The notes: a model not told the origin generated them from the sequence alone. DNA of 64,000 nt from Chitinolyticbacter meiyuanensis (GCF_008033135.1 NZ_CP041335.1:186001-250000), one strand, 5' to 3'. Counted from the first letter of the stretch, positions 35,588 through 44,682 are shown. A program made the numbers and translations.

Positions 35588-35852
35588 AATTTTGCCTTCA
35601 TACGGCTCAACAGCCTAAGCTACGAAGCTGTATGAAGTCCTATTTCTTTGGGCGAAAAATTCGCATATGCGCGACTGGCACCGGAAGCCAATTATTAAAA
35701 TAGGACTGGCAGGAAATGCAGAACAGCGGGGTTAGGTCTTGCCTTATGCCCATCACAAACCTCGGCGTTCTGGTCAGGCAACCAGAGGTGGGCCATGTCA
35801 ACAGGGAAAGGGGGCAGATTTATTTTCTAGTCTGCCCCAATGCCGTCCTAAA

Positions 35853-36068
35853 ACCATTTGGCTCGACAACATCCCCGCCGCCGTAGTGCAAGGTGCCGGT
35901 GCCAGCCCCAAGCTGGACTACGTCTACGCCGACCGCCTGAACACCCCGCGCCAGCTGACCGACGCCGCCAACAACAAGCTGGTGTGGGAATAGACCTTTG
36001 GCGAGCCGTTCGGCAACTGGAACATGAACGAAGACCGGGATAACGATGGCGTCAAGGTGCCGCACTGA
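35853..36068 (+). pseudogene. Displaced Rhs core fragment with in-frame stop
   Basis: The translation resembles residues 476-550 of the back-half protein (TIWLDNIPAAVVQGAGASPKL, then YADRLNTPRQLTD). The codon for Trp in VWEWTFGE is TAG (at 35991-35993), and the homology ends at DGVKV, before the rest of the core. It has no start and no tip, so it is a broken fragment left by recombination. The 265 bases before it, after the immunity gene, show no gene. Confidence 0.85.
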
Positions 36069-36250
36069 GCAACGTCCGCATTGGGATAGATAGCGCTCAT
36101 GAGTGGTTCTGCGTGCCATAGTCCGCTTTGGCCGAAAAGCTGACAAATTAACTTCTGATCGAATGGCCAGCGGGCGCACATGATTAACAGCGGGATGATC
36201 ACGAGTCGCCAGATTCAAAGGCGTTTCATCAGGGCACAAGCGTTGGCATA

Positions 36251-36440
36251 TGGTTTCCTCCCCTTTGCCAAGCGCCGAAGGAGTGGAGCGAGACCTAGGC
36301 TCGCGACCGACTGAGGGTAGCCCGGAGGGCCGTAAGGCAGGGGTCGCCTTCTTTTGGCTACTTTTCTTGGCGACGCAAGAAAAGCAGCCCGTCCGCCGGG
36401 CGGAACCGGCATCAAAACACCGCGCCGCAGGCGCTAACCG
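36251..36440 (-). repeat. Dispersed 3'-end repeat, copy B
   Basis: Reverse-complement relative of the element at 27189-27377. In element orientation its hairpin reads GGCT-G-CTTTTCTTG, loop CGTCGC, CAAGAAAAG-T-AGCC. Most stem positions differ from copies A and C, yet both arms changed together. It begins 16 bases after the stop codon of the minus-strand gene ending at 36456, in the direction of that gene. Confidence 0.85.
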
Positions 36441-36455
36441 CGCAGTGAAACCAGC

Positions 36456-36872
36456 CTAGCGGCCGAGCGATTCGCAATCCAGATGCCAATGACTGGCACG
36501 CTCTGGCAAGCCACGCTGGCTACAGCGCCACAACATTCCCGATTCGCTGCCCGATACCGCCCGGTAGTACACCGCAGCGCCTTTGATGTCATCGAACTGG
36601 GCAGACAATTCGGCACGACTGGCGTGCCATTGCAGCACGCCGCTCTGCCCATGCTCGGCATCGTAAAACCCGCCTTCCAGCCCAGCCTCTGTCAAGGTGG
36701 CCGGCCAGCGCTGGTGTATTTCCCGGTAGGCGGCAAGCTGCGGCGCCAGCCGCTTCGCCGCCGCAAGCGCCGCTTGCACCTGCTTGCGCTGCATATCCTC
36801 CTGAACTGCCGGTAGCATCACGGCAACAACAAGTCCGGCGATCAACGCCAGCACCAGCAATAGCCATTTCAT
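36456..36872 (-). CDS. Membrane-anchored pilin-like small protein, unknown
   Basis: This 138-residue protein has one N-terminal transmembrane helix (KWLLLVLALIAGLVVAVMLPAVQ), then a helical stretch and a small domain (AYREIHQRWPATLTEAGL) that resembles the body of type IV pilin-like proteins. The prepilin cleavage motif (Gly-Phe-Thr-Leu-Ile-Glu) is missing, so it is not a normal pilin. The start at 36872 is set by the helix. It sits between two copies of the dispersed repeat. Confidence 0.55.
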   Translation of the reverse strand: MKWLLLVLALIAGLVVAVMLPAVQEDMQRKQVQAALAAAKRLAPQLAAYREIHQRWPATLTEAGLEGGFYDAEHGQSGVLQWHASRAELSAQFDDIKGAAVYYRAVSGSESGMLWRCSQRGLPERASHWHLDCESLGR

Positions 36873-37003
36873 CGCGCACGATCTTCGCGTTGTGGGGGGC
36901 GTTGATTCTGCACCAAGCAGCACCCTTCACCTATCACCGCTGCGCTTTACGGAGTGATATGGGGCACTCAACGCTCGCCCACCTTGCCGCACATCCCAGT
37001 GCA

Positions 37004-37242
37004 TGGTTTTCCTCCCCTTTGCCAAGCGCCGAAGGAGTGGAGCGAGACCTAGGCTCGCGACCGACTGAGGGTAACCCGGAGGGTCGTCAGGCAGGGTCAC
37101 GCCAAAGCTTGGCGGCTTTGCCGCCTAGCGACGCGCGATGCAGAGCACGCATTTTCTTTGGTTCGTTTCTTTTGGCGAAGCAAAAGAAATGAACCCGTCC
37201 GCCGGGCGGAACCGGCATCCAAACACCGCGCCGCAAGGCGCT
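37004..37242 (-). repeat. Dispersed 3'-end repeat, copy C
   Basis: Same element and orientation as copy B but with about 50 extra bases in the middle. Its hairpin (37161-37194) is identical to copy A. It begins 10 bases after the stop codon of the minus-strand SDR gene, in that gene's direction. Confidence 0.85.
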
Positions 37243-37251
37243 ACCCCTCCC

Positions 37252-38010
37252 CTATCGCTTCACCGACACCCCTCCATCCACCATCAACGCCGCACCGGTG
37301 GTGAACGATCCCAAATCGGATGCCAGATACAACACCGATTTGGCGATCTCCTCCGGCGTGGCGATCCGCCCCAGCGCATGCAGGCTGCGGATATGGGCGA
37401 TGGCCTCCGGGCTGTTCGCCACCTCGCGGCCCATGGGGGTGTCGGTGCCGCCGGGCAGGATGGCGTTCACCCGCACGCCGTGCTCGCCGTATTCGGCCGC
37501 CAGCGCCTTGGTGAGGCCAATCACGCCGGCCTTGCTCGCCGCATACGCCGCCATGCCGGGAAAGCCCACCGTGTGGCCGACAAAGGTGCTGGTGAAGATC
37601 AGCGCGCCGCCGCCGCGCGCCACCAGCGCCGGCAGCTGGTGCTTGGCGCCGAGGAAGGCGGCGGTGAGGTTCACATCCAGCGTCTGCTGCCAATCCGCCA
37701 GCGTGATCTGGGGTGCCGGCAGCATCGGGCCGAGGTGGCCGGCGTTGTTGAAGGCGATGTCCAGCCCGCCGAATTCGCCAACAGCCGCTGCAACCAGCGC
37801 CTTGGCATGCGCCTCGTCGCGCACATCACCGGGCAGTGCCAGCGCCTGGCCACCCTCGCGTTCGATCAATGTTTTCAACGTGGCCAGCCGTGCCGCGTCG
37901 CGCCCGGCCAGCACCAGCCGTGCACCCTGCTGGGCAAACAGGCGTGCGGTGGCATGGCCGATGCCGGAGCTGGCACCGGTGATCAGCGCAACCTTGTTCG
38001 TGAGGATCAT
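37252..38010 (-). CDS. Short-chain dehydrogenase/reductase (SDR)
   Basis: This 252-residue classical SDR has the cofactor motif TGASSGIG (residues 11-18), NNAG, the catalytic YxxxK in AAYAASKAG and a C-terminal TGAALMVDGGVSVKR. It should reduce or oxidise a carbonyl/alcohol with NAD(P)(H) in the cytosol; the substrate is unknown. ATG 38010 is chosen because the first strand (KVALITGAS) begins six residues later; the frame is open upstream but not protein-like. Confidence 0.9.
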   Translation of the reverse strand: MILTNKVALITGASSGIGHATARLFAQQGARLVLAGRDAARLATLKTLIEREGGQALALPGDVRDEAHAKALVAAAVGEFGGLDIAFNNAGHLGPMLPAPQITLADWQQTLDVNLTAAFLGAKHQLPALVARGGGALIFTSTFVGHTVGFPGMAAYAASKAGVIGLTKALAAEYGEHGVRVNAILPGGTDTPMGREVANSPEAIAHIRSLHALGRIATPEEIAKSVLYLASDLGSFTTGAALMVDGGVSVKR

Positions 38011-38317
38011 TGCGGTACTCCTAGTGACATGGAGTGCCCATCTTGGCCATGGCCGCGCGGCGCGGCTCCCCGTTTCTTGCCACGACATTGTTCGCGGCTG
38101 CGCGAATGAACTGAGCCTGATCAGCCCATGACATGGCCGGGGAAACGACCGCTCATGCGGCAAATCCGGTGAGCCATCCTGCCCCGCTTGCGCGGCGTGC
38201 CGGTGGCCGGCAGGCTGCCGCGCCAGAGGCCCGTTCAGGGCCCGGCTCGCGCAGGGCGCGGGATGAGTCGGAGTCGGCAAGCAGTGTGTTCATCCATCAG
38301 TCTTGAGGAGAACACCC
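38011..38317. other. Divergent intergenic region between SDR and GH114 genes
   Basis: This gap of 307 bases has no credible gene. It is GC-rich with several potential hairpins (for example ATGGC...GCCAT spanning about 38133-38174) but matches no riboswitch consensus I know. It must hold the promoters of both genes. GAGGAG at 38305-38310 is the ribosome binding site of the GH114 gene. Confidence 0.5.
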
Positions 38318-39574
38318 ATGAATCATTCCCCGTCACGCCGCGCGTGTGGCCAGGCGCTGCTGGCGCTGGCCGTCGCCGCGATCGGCCTGCCCGGCATCGC
38401 CAGCGCTGCGCCGGCCTGCTTCTTCGCCCACGTGAACTACGCCGGAGCCAGCTTCTGCGCCGGTGAGGGCACGGCCAACGTGGACCTGCGCCGCTGGAAC
38501 GACCGGATTTCCTCGGTGAAGCTGGAGCCTGGCTACCAGCTGCAGCTGTTCGAGCACATCAACCAGGGCGGCCGCAGCCTGACGCTGACCGGCAACGTGC
38601 TCAATCTCGTCAACGTGGGCTTCAACGACGTGGCGTCGTCCTATCGCATCAGCCGCATCGCCACCCCGACTCCCCGGCCGACGGCAACGCCGACCCCGCG
38701 ACCCACACCGCAACCGACGCCCCGGCCCACTGCCACCCCAACGCCACGCCCGACCGCAGTGCCCACCCCCATCATCACGACCGTGCCCACCCCACGACCC
38801 ACGCCGCGGCCAACCCCGGTCGCCACGCCGGTACCCAGCCCGACGCCGACCCCGGTGGCTGACCGCTGGCTGCCCAAGCCCGGCACCACCTGGCAGTGGC
38901 AGCTGCAGGGCAATTTCGATGTCACGCAGCAAGCAGCTGTCTACGATCTGGACCTGTTCGAGACCTCGGCGCAGCAAGTGGCGCAGCTCAAGGCACAGGG
39001 CAAGCGGGTGATCTGCTACCTGAACGCCGGCGCCTGGGAGGAATACCGCGAGGATAAGGATGCCTTCCCCGCCTCGGTGCTGGGCAAGGAATACGAGGGC
39101 TGGGAAGGCGAGCGCTGGCTGGATATCCGCCAGATCGCGCTGCTCGCCCCAATCATGCGGGCGCGGCTGGACCTGTGCCGTGACAAGGGCTTCGATGGCG
39201 TGGAGCCGGACAATATCGAGGGCTACACCAACAACACCGGCTATCCGCTGACCCGCGCCGACCAGATCGCGTACAACCGCTGGCTGGCCGCCGAGGCGCA
39301 TGCGCGCGGGCTGTCCATCGGCCAGAAGAACGCGCCGGAGCTGACCGCGGCGCTGATCGACGTCTACGACTGGGCAATGACCGAAGACTGCGCGTACTAC
39401 AACTGGTGCGCCGATCTGAAGCCCTACGTGACCGCGGGCAAGGCGGTGTTCATGGCCGAGTACACCGATCTGACCGGCACGACCGCCAAGTTCTGCCCGC
39501 AGGCCACGCAGCTGGGCTTCTCCGGCATCCTCAAGCGGCGCGAGCTGAGTGCCTGGCGCCAAGTCTGCCCGTAA
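38318..39574 (+). CDS. Secreted crystallin-GH114 glycosidase
   Basis: This 418-residue exported protein has a signal peptide (to about residue 31), one beta/gamma-crystallin domain (about 32-115, [16 protein letters not shown] and [11 protein letters not shown]), and a Pro/Thr/Arg linker of about 70 residues encoded by degenerate tandem repeats. A GH114 TIM-barrel (about 185-418) follows, with [36 protein letters not shown] and [10 protein letters not shown]114 enzymes are endo-alpha-1,4-polygalactosaminidases, which attack galactosamine-rich exopolysaccharide such as fungal or Pel-type polymers. The start has GAGGAG. The crystallin plus linker resembles the metalloprotease at 13271-15127, pointing to a shared surface-binding module. 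Confidence 0.9.
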   Translation: MNHSPSRRACGQALLALAVAAIGLPGIASAAPACFFAHVNYAGASFCAGEGTANVDLRRWNDRISSVKLEPGYQLQLFEHINQGGRSLTLTGNVLNLVNVGFNDVASSYRISRIATPTPRPTATPTPRPTPQPTPRPTATPTPRPTAVPTPIITTVPTPRPTPRPTPVATPVPSPTPTPVADRWLPKPGTTWQWQLQGNFDVTQQAAVYDLDLFETSAQQVAQLKAQGKRVICYLNAGAWEEYREDKDAFPASVLGKEYEGWEGERWLDIRQIALLAPIMRARLDLCRDKGFDGVEPDNIEGYTNNTGYPLTRADQIAYNRWLAAEAHARGLSIGQKNAPELTAALIDVYDWAMTEDCAYYNWCADLKPYVTAGKAVFMAEYTDLTGTTAKFCPQATQLGFSGILKRRELSAWRQVCP

Positions 39575-39619
39575 GGCGCGAAGGTGGCAGCGGGCCAGCG
39601 CCCGCTCCACCCGACCCGG

Positions 39620-40231
39620 CTATTGCCAGGCAAGCACTTCGGTAAGCGGCAGCCGCGGTTTCTGTGGCCAGTTGCCGGCGGCGGCGTGGCCGATGGCAAC
39701 CAGCATCACCGGGATCTCGTCGTCCCCCAGGCCGAACTCGCGGTGCACGCCAGCGGCATCGAAGCCGATCATCGGGCAGGAGGCCAGCCCGGCATCCTCG
39801 GCCGCCAGCATCAGCGTCATCGCCGACAGCGAAGCGGAGCGGATCGCTTCGTCGCGCTGGATCTGCGGCTGATCGTCATACATTTCGGTGGCGTAGTGCA
39901 CGAAGGTGGCTTGCAGGTCGGTGCTGACGAGGCCCGCATCCACGCTGGGCTGCAGCGCGGCCGCCAGCGTGGCGTGCGGCGCCAGCCGGCCGACAACGAT
40001 CACCGTGGCCGCGGCATGCACCACCTTGTCCTGACCATTGGCATGGCGCAGCAGCCGTTGTTTGGCCTCCTGGCTGCGCGCCACCACGAAGCGACGGTTC
40101 TGCGCATTGAAGGCGCTCGGCGCCAGCGTGGCCAGCCGCAGCAGCTCGGTCAGCGTGGCATCGGCCACCTCACGTGCGGCATCAAACTGGTTGGCGGAAG
40201 CGCGTTGTTCGATCAGCGTGGCGAAATCCAT
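39620..40231 (-). CDS. Nitroreductase-family protein
   Basis: This 203-residue FMN-dependent nitroreductase-fold protein has an N-terminal RASANQFD, APSAFNAQNRRFVVARS (FMN binding) and C-terminal GLGDDEIPVMLVAIGHAA. It would reduce nitro groups, quinones or similar with NAD(P)H in the cytosol. It is divergent from a LysR regulator gene with 108 bases between starts, so that regulator is its likely controller. ATG 40231 gives the standard family start. Confidence 0.88.
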   Translation of the reverse strand: MDFATLIEQRASANQFDAAREVADATLTELLRLATLAPSAFNAQNRRFVVARSQEAKQRLLRHANGQDKVVHAAATVIVVGRLAPHATLAAALQPSVDAGLVSTDLQATFVHYATEMYDDQPQIQRDEAIRSASLSAMTLMLAAEDAGLASCPMIGFDAAGVHREFGLGDDEIPVMLVAIGHAAAGNWPQKPRLPLTEVLAWQ

Positions 40232-40312
40232 GGTCGTTCCCAAATGAAGCGGCCAGGCCGCGATGCACGCAGTCTCTGCCAAACCATCCATGTCGATAAA
40301 TGGCGCTAGAAT

Positions 40313-40330
40313 TTGTTCATTCCGAACCAA
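40313..40330. promoter_or_regulatory. Candidate LysR-type operator
   Basis: TTGTTC-ATTCC-GAACCAA is an imperfect inverted repeat in the divergent region, ending 10 bases before the LysR start codon. LysR regulators usually bind such interrupted dyads between the divergent promoters. A TAGAAT -10-like element overlaps its left side. Confidence 0.4.
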
Positions 40331-40339
40331 AGGTTAGTG

Positions 40340-41221
40340 ATGGATAGACTGCGCAGCATGGAGGTGTTCGTGGCGGTGATCGAGCGTGGCGGCTTTGCGC
40401 CGGCGGCGTGCGTGCTCGGCATCTCGGCGGTGATGGTAGGCAAGCATGTACGCCAGCTGGAGGAGCGCCTCGGCACGCGGCTGCTGGAGCGCACCACCCG
40501 CAAGCAGCGGCCCACCCCGGCCGGCGCAGGCTTCTACGACGATTGCCGCAAGGTGCTGGAGCAGGTGCGCGTGGCCGAGGCCGGCGTGGAAAGCCTGCAA
40601 AGCGCGCCACGCGGCCTGTTGCGGGTCAGCGCGCCGGTCACGCTGGGGCAAACGGTGATCGCGCCGCTGCTGGCCGGTTACCTCGTGGCCTATCCGCAGG
40701 TGCAGGTGGAGCTGATGCTCAGCAATCGCCGGGTCGACCTGATCGAGGATGGCTTCGATCTGGCGATCCGCATCGGCCCGCTGGGCGAAGCCAACCTGGT
40801 GGCGCGGCCGCTGCGGCAATACTGCTTCGCCCTCTGCGCCGCCCCTGAATACCTGGCGCGCCACGGCACGCCACAGCACCCGTCCGAGCTGATGCAGCAC
40901 CACTGGCTGACGCACTTTCTGCAGGGCGAGCGCAACGAGCGCACCGGCTTTATCGATGGCCACGGCCGCAATTGGCCAGTGCAAAGCCGCTACGCCAGCA
41001 ACGATAGCCACGCGCTGCGCCAGGCCGCGCTGGCCGGCCACGGCATCCTGCGCCAGCCACAGGTACTGCTGGAAGACGACCTGGCCGCCGGCCGGCTGCA
41101 GGCCATCCTCGCCGATTACGTGCCCGCCCCGCTGCCGGTACACCTCGTCTACCTGCCCGACCCTCGCCCCCGGCCCAAGCTGCACAGCCTGGTCGATTTC
41201 CTGCAGCAGGCGCTGGGTTGA
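40340..41221 (+). CDS. LysR-family transcriptional regulator
   Basis: This 293-residue regulator has an N-terminal winged helix (SMEVFVAVIERGGFAPAACV, then GKHVRQLEERLGTRLLERTTR) and a periplasmic-binding-like effector domain with FDLAIRIGPLGEANLVARPL. The form is that of the large group of regulators that control adjacent divergent oxidoreductase genes, here the nitroreductase. The inducer is unknown. ATG 40340 places the recognition helix at the usual distance. Confidence 0.92.
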   Translation: MDRLRSMEVFVAVIERGGFAPAACVLGISAVMVGKHVRQLEERLGTRLLERTTRKQRPTPAGAGFYDDCRKVLEQVRVAEAGVESLQSAPRGLLRVSAPVTLGQTVIAPLLAGYLVAYPQVQVELMLSNRRVDLIEDGFDLAIRIGPLGEANLVARPLRQYCFALCAAPEYLARHGTPQHPSELMQHHWLTHFLQGERNERTGFIDGHGRNWPVQSRYASNDSHALRQAALAGHGILRQPQVLLEDDLAAGRLQAILADYVPAPLPVHLVYLPDPRPRPKLHSLVDFLQQALG

Positions 41222-41222
41222 A

Positions 41223-42029
41223 TCAGATCACGCCCGCCTCGCGCAGCAGTGCCTTGCCCAGCGGCATGCGCTGCGCGCCATCGGTATCGCGGACCATGTC
41301 GATATTCAGCGCAAAGCTGTAGACCTTGCCGCCGCGCTCCACCCAGCCCACCCACCAGCCGATGTTGGGCTGCTGCGCGGCTGCCCAGCCGGTCTTGCCG
41401 TGCAAGGTGTAATCCGCAGTGTCTTCCTGCACCGTGATCTGCCGCACCAGCCGCTGGCTGCGCTCGGATGCGGGCAGCTTGCCCTGCGCCAGCCGCGCGA
41501 GGAAGCGCGTCTGCTCCAGCGCCGAGATCGCCAGCGGGCCGCGCAGCCAGAACTGGTCGACCACATGGCCGATGCGCTGGTTGCCGTAGCCCAGGCGCTG
41601 TACCCAGAAATTCATCCGCGCATGGCCGATGCGGCGCGCCACCTGCTGGTAGACCGGCACGTTGGAGACGCGGATCGCCTCTGGCAGCGCCATGTCGTGA
41701 GCCCACTGCGGCAGATAGGTGGGGCCGCCACCGTAGGGGATGACCTCGTCCAGATCCTTCACAGTACCGGTTTCCAGCGCGATCAGGCTGTTGGGGATCT
41801 TGTAGGTGGAGGCTGGGGTGTAGCGGGTGGCGGCGCGCTGCGCATCCCAGACGGTGGTGCGATCGGCAGCGACGTCATACAACACGAAAGTGCCACGCAC
41901 GCCGTACTGTGCGAAGACCTTGCCCCAGTCCGGGCGTTCGACCGGCTCGGTCGCGCGTGACAGCGGTGACAGCAACAGCGCGGCAGCGGCGACCGCGAAC
42001 AGACACAATGAGCGGATGGACAAGCGCAC
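41223..42029 (-). CDS. Class D beta-lactamase (OXA-type)
   Basis: This protein of about 268 residues is periplasmic and hydrolyses beta-lactams through a Ser acylated by the drug and a carboxylated Lys. All class D motifs are present: Ser74-Thr-Tyr-Lys77 (STYK), Ser122-Asn-Val, Tyr148-Gly-Asn and Lys212-Thr-Gly. A Trp in QFWLRGPL matches the residue that stabilises the carbamylated Lys. The signal peptide starts at a GTG (42029) with GGGAG seven bases before it; no better ATG is in frame. It is probably a chromosomal intrinsic enzyme, because no mobile element is nearby and its GC matches the neighbours. The spectrum cannot be told. Confidence 0.9.
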   Translation of the reverse strand: MRLSIRSLCLFAVAAAALLLSPLSRATEPVERPDWGKVFAQYGVRGTFVLYDVAADRTTVWDAQRAATRYTPASTYKIPNSLIALETGTVKDLDEVIPYGGGPTYLPQWAHDMALPEAIRVSNVPVYQQVARRIGHARMNFWVQRLGYGNQRIGHVVDQFWLRGPLAISALEQTRFLARLAQGKLPASERSQRLVRQITVQEDTADYTLHGKTGWAAAQQPNIGWWVGWVERGGKVYSFALNIDMVRDTDGAQRMPLGKALLREAGVI

Positions 42030-42046
42030 GACGAATCTCCCTGGTG

Positions 42047-43578
42047 GCGTGCCGGCGGCACGTGATGACGACCATGCTAGGCGGGCCGGGCCTGTAGCGG
42101 CAGCATCTCCACCGTCCCCACTGTCACATGGGCCGCTGATCGAGCTGACGCAGCCGCAGACGGTGGACGGCCGGCGCGCGTCGTACCAGTCGCTCTGGCT
42201 GCTGGTGCGCTTGATCCAGGCGACGCACACGGGTGACCCGCGCGTGGCGGTGGCCGAGCTCGCCGGCGTGGTCAGCCAGGCCAAGTCGCTGCGCATGGTG
42301 GTAAGCCGCGCGTTCCGCGATTTCGCCAGTTGGGGCGTAACCGTCGGCTGGGGCGACGACGTCGCACGCGATCCGCGCTTTCTCAACGTGGAGCGCCGCA
42401 GCCAGGGCCCGTTCTGGCTGGCGCCGGGCGCGCTGCCACGCCTGCAGGTGGCGGGGCAGCCAGCCGTGGCCGCCGAGATCGCCGCCTTCCTTGGCCAACC
42501 CGCGCCCGAATCCATGACCACCGCCCTACCGGACCGGACCAAGCTGCCGTTCTGGCAACAGATGGCCAGCGCACAGCTCGCGCTGCGCCGCGGTGCGCTG
42601 GTGTCGGCCACCGGCGGCGACAGTGCGCTGGCCGCCTTGCACGCGGCAGTCCAGCACGCGCATACGCCGGAACTCGAAGCGCAACGGCTGCTGACCGAGG
42701 CCTGGGTGTGGCGCCGGCTCGGCGACAGTCGCCAGGCACTGGCTTGCGTGCGCCGGCTGCAACGGCTGCGGCAACGCAGCGGCCTGGTGGCGGCCGCGGA
42801 ACCCGCAGCGATGCAGCAACTGCTGCTGGCCTGGTGCGCCTACGACCGGCGCGAACTCGATGCCGCGCGCAATCTGCTGGTCGCCATGCAGGCCAGTCAC
42901 GCCGTTCTGCTGGTACACCATCCGCAGATCGGCTTCGAGTGGCACAACCTCTATGCGCTGGCGCTGCGCTCCAGCGCACTGACCGACCCCGACGATACCG
43001 GGGCCGTTGCGATGGCCGAAGCCGCGCTCGGCCATTTCGGCACGGCGCTGGCACTTGCCCAGGCGCAAGGCCAGCTCGAATCGGCGCAGCAGGCTGCCGC
43101 CAATCACGGCATGGCGCTGTGGCTGTTCCACACTGCCCGGCTGCGCCCGCTGCCGGATGCCGCGGAGCAGGCAGTGCAATGGATCGCCTACAGCGAGTGG
43201 CTGTGCCAGCAGGCCGGCAATCATCAACCCTCGGTGTGGAACGCGCTGTTCCTGATGCGCATCGCCCGTGGCGCGGCCGAAGTCTGTGCGCCAGCTGCAA
43301 TGCTGGCCTGGGCTGGCCCCTATACCGAGGCCCTGGCGCAGTTCGACCAGCCCGGAGGCTGGTTCGCCGTTGCCGAGGGGTTGCTCTACCAGCATGACAG
43401 CGGCCAGCGCCGCTATCCGGCCACCCAGCTCTGCGGCCTGTTGCTGGAAGCGCTATGGCACGGTCGCCAGCATCCTGGCGCCGGGGCGTGGCGCGATCGG
43501 CTGCTGGCACTGCTGCCCGAGCTTTCCGCAGCCGATCGCGGTTACTACCGCGCCGCCCTGGCCGAGATGACCGCCTGA
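42047..43578 (+). CDS. Large helical-repeat protein with N-terminal winged-helix-like region, unknown
   Basis: This protein of about 510 residues has an N-terminal segment (SLWLLVRLIQATHTGDPRVA and SLRMVVSRAFRDFASWGV) that looks like a winged-helix DNA-binding domain. A long alpha-helical region rich in Ala/Leu/Gln pairs, of TPR-like character, follows. I recognise no named family. It could be a transcriptional regulator with a TPR sensor. The start is uncertain: GTG 42047, or ATG 42014, which would overlap the beta-lactamase start. The conserved-looking part begins near residue 30. It is divergent from the beta-lactamase gene and might regulate it, but this is only positional. Confidence 0.62.
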
Positions 43579-43627
43579 TGGCATGGCAAGCGGCTATGCT
43601 TTCGGCATCGAAAACCGGAATCCAACC

Positions 43628-44047
43628 ATGCGCCTGATCCCCGCCGCACTCCTGCTGCTTGCCCTCGCCGCCCCCGCCCATGCGCTCGACAACCTCGCCA
43701 GCGTGAAGGCCACGCCGCTGTTGAAGACCACCACCAGCTGGAACGGCGCACCACTCAGCTACCCGGCAGGGACTGCCGAGATCAGCGGCCTGATGATCGA
43801 GATCCCCATTGGCGGTGAAACGGGCTGGCACAGCCACCCGGTGCCGTCGTTCGGCTACGTGCTCGAAGGTGAGCTGGAAGTGTCGCTGCAGAACGGTAGG
43901 AAGAACCGGATCAAGGCCGGCGAAGCGCTGGCCGAGGTGGTCGACACGCTGCATAACGGCCGCAACGTGGGCGCGGGGCCGGTGAGGCTGGTGGTGTTCT
44001 ACGCCGGCGCCAAGGGCGCGCCACTGACGGAGAAGCCCGCTCAGTAA
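43628..44047 (+). CDS. Exported cupin-domain protein
   Basis: This 139-residue protein with a signal peptide (MRLIPAALLLLALAAPAHA) has a single cupin barrel. GWHSHPVPSFGYVLEGELEV holds the metal-binding histidines of cupin motif 1, and a LHNGRNVG-type segment stands for motif 2. Small exported cupins of this type are common in Proteobacteria and have no defined role. A TATGCT -10-like element lies at 43594-43599. Confidence 0.8.
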   Translation: MRLIPAALLLLALAAPAHALDNLASVKATPLLKTTTSWNGAPLSYPAGTAEISGLMIEIPIGGETGWHSHPVPSFGYVLEGELEVSLQNGRKNRIKAGEALAEVVDTLHNGRNVGAGPVRLVVFYAGAKGAPLTEKPAQ

Positions 44048-44091
44048 TGCCGCGGGGTCTCCTGCTGTGCCGCGGCGCGCGCGCTGGCGCC

Positions 44092-44451
44092 TCAGGGCTG
44101 CGCGTCGATATCGGCCAGCGATTCCGCACCCTTGGCGGTGACTGCGTGGCTACCGTCGTCGCGCGCTTCGATATGACCCTTGCGCAGCAGGAAGGCCAGC
44201 ACGCGCGGCTGGATAGCCGCATCCGGCTTGCGCAGCAGCAGCCGGATCGCATCGATGCAGCTTTTCAGGAACAGCGCATCGCGGCCCTTGTCGGTCAACT
44301 CTGGAATGCCGTTGCGGCCATAGGCAACGAACTTCAGCCCGGTGAGCTGCTTGATATGCCGGAATACGCGCGGGCTGAGCCGGCGGCTTTTCAAGCCACG
44401 GCCGATTTCGGCCAGCGCTTCGAGGGCATCGATGGACAGTGTTTCTGTCAT
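44092..44451 (-). CDS. Small hypothetical protein, possible winged helix
   Basis: This 119-residue cytosolic protein consists of Leu/Arg-rich helices. The part FVAYGRNGIPELTDKGRDAL followed by LRKGHIEARDDGSHAVTAKG resembles winged-helix wings. I recognise no family. The start at 44451 removes an upstream Arg-rich extension. The 231 bases after its start, up to slyX, show nothing else. Confidence 0.55.
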   Translation of the reverse strand: MTETLSIDALEALAEIGRGLKSRRLSPRVFRHIKQLTGLKFVAYGRNGIPELTDKGRDALFLKSCIDAIRLLLRKPDAAIQPRVLAFLLRKGHIEARDDGSHAVTAKGAESLADIDAQP

Positions 44452-44682
44452 GGTAAAGAGCCGTACAGTTGACCGGCCACCCAACGCGGCCGAGGAGCGC
44501 GATGGTAAGCGAGCCCTGCCCTGCGCGCCACGACACCGGGCCAACGGCGGGTGGTGAAGTGGCTGAGCAGTGGGGGCGATAGAGCGGCGCTCGGCTTATT
44601 CCTCTTGGCGCAAAGGGGGAACGCCGTTGCAACGCCGACAACACTCTGCATACCAACGGGAGTAGTTCCCCGCCATGCGCGC

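Noticed and set aside
27142..37252. Rhs island considered as a prophage or integrative element
   Set aside because: No integrase, phage structural genes, transposase or tRNA attachment site is visible. Only the dispersed repeats flank it.
38011..38317. GGCAAATCC and nearby hairpins considered as a c-di-GMP (GEMM) or cobalamin riboswitch
   Set aside because: The second conserved block of GEMM (ACGCAAAGCC) and the cobalamin B12 box are missing, and the stem order does not fit.
38670..38850. Tandem repeats in the GH114 gene considered as a CRISPR or minisatellite
   Set aside because: They are degenerate in-frame repeats encoding a Pro/Thr/Arg linker; there are no spacers and no conserved repeat unit.
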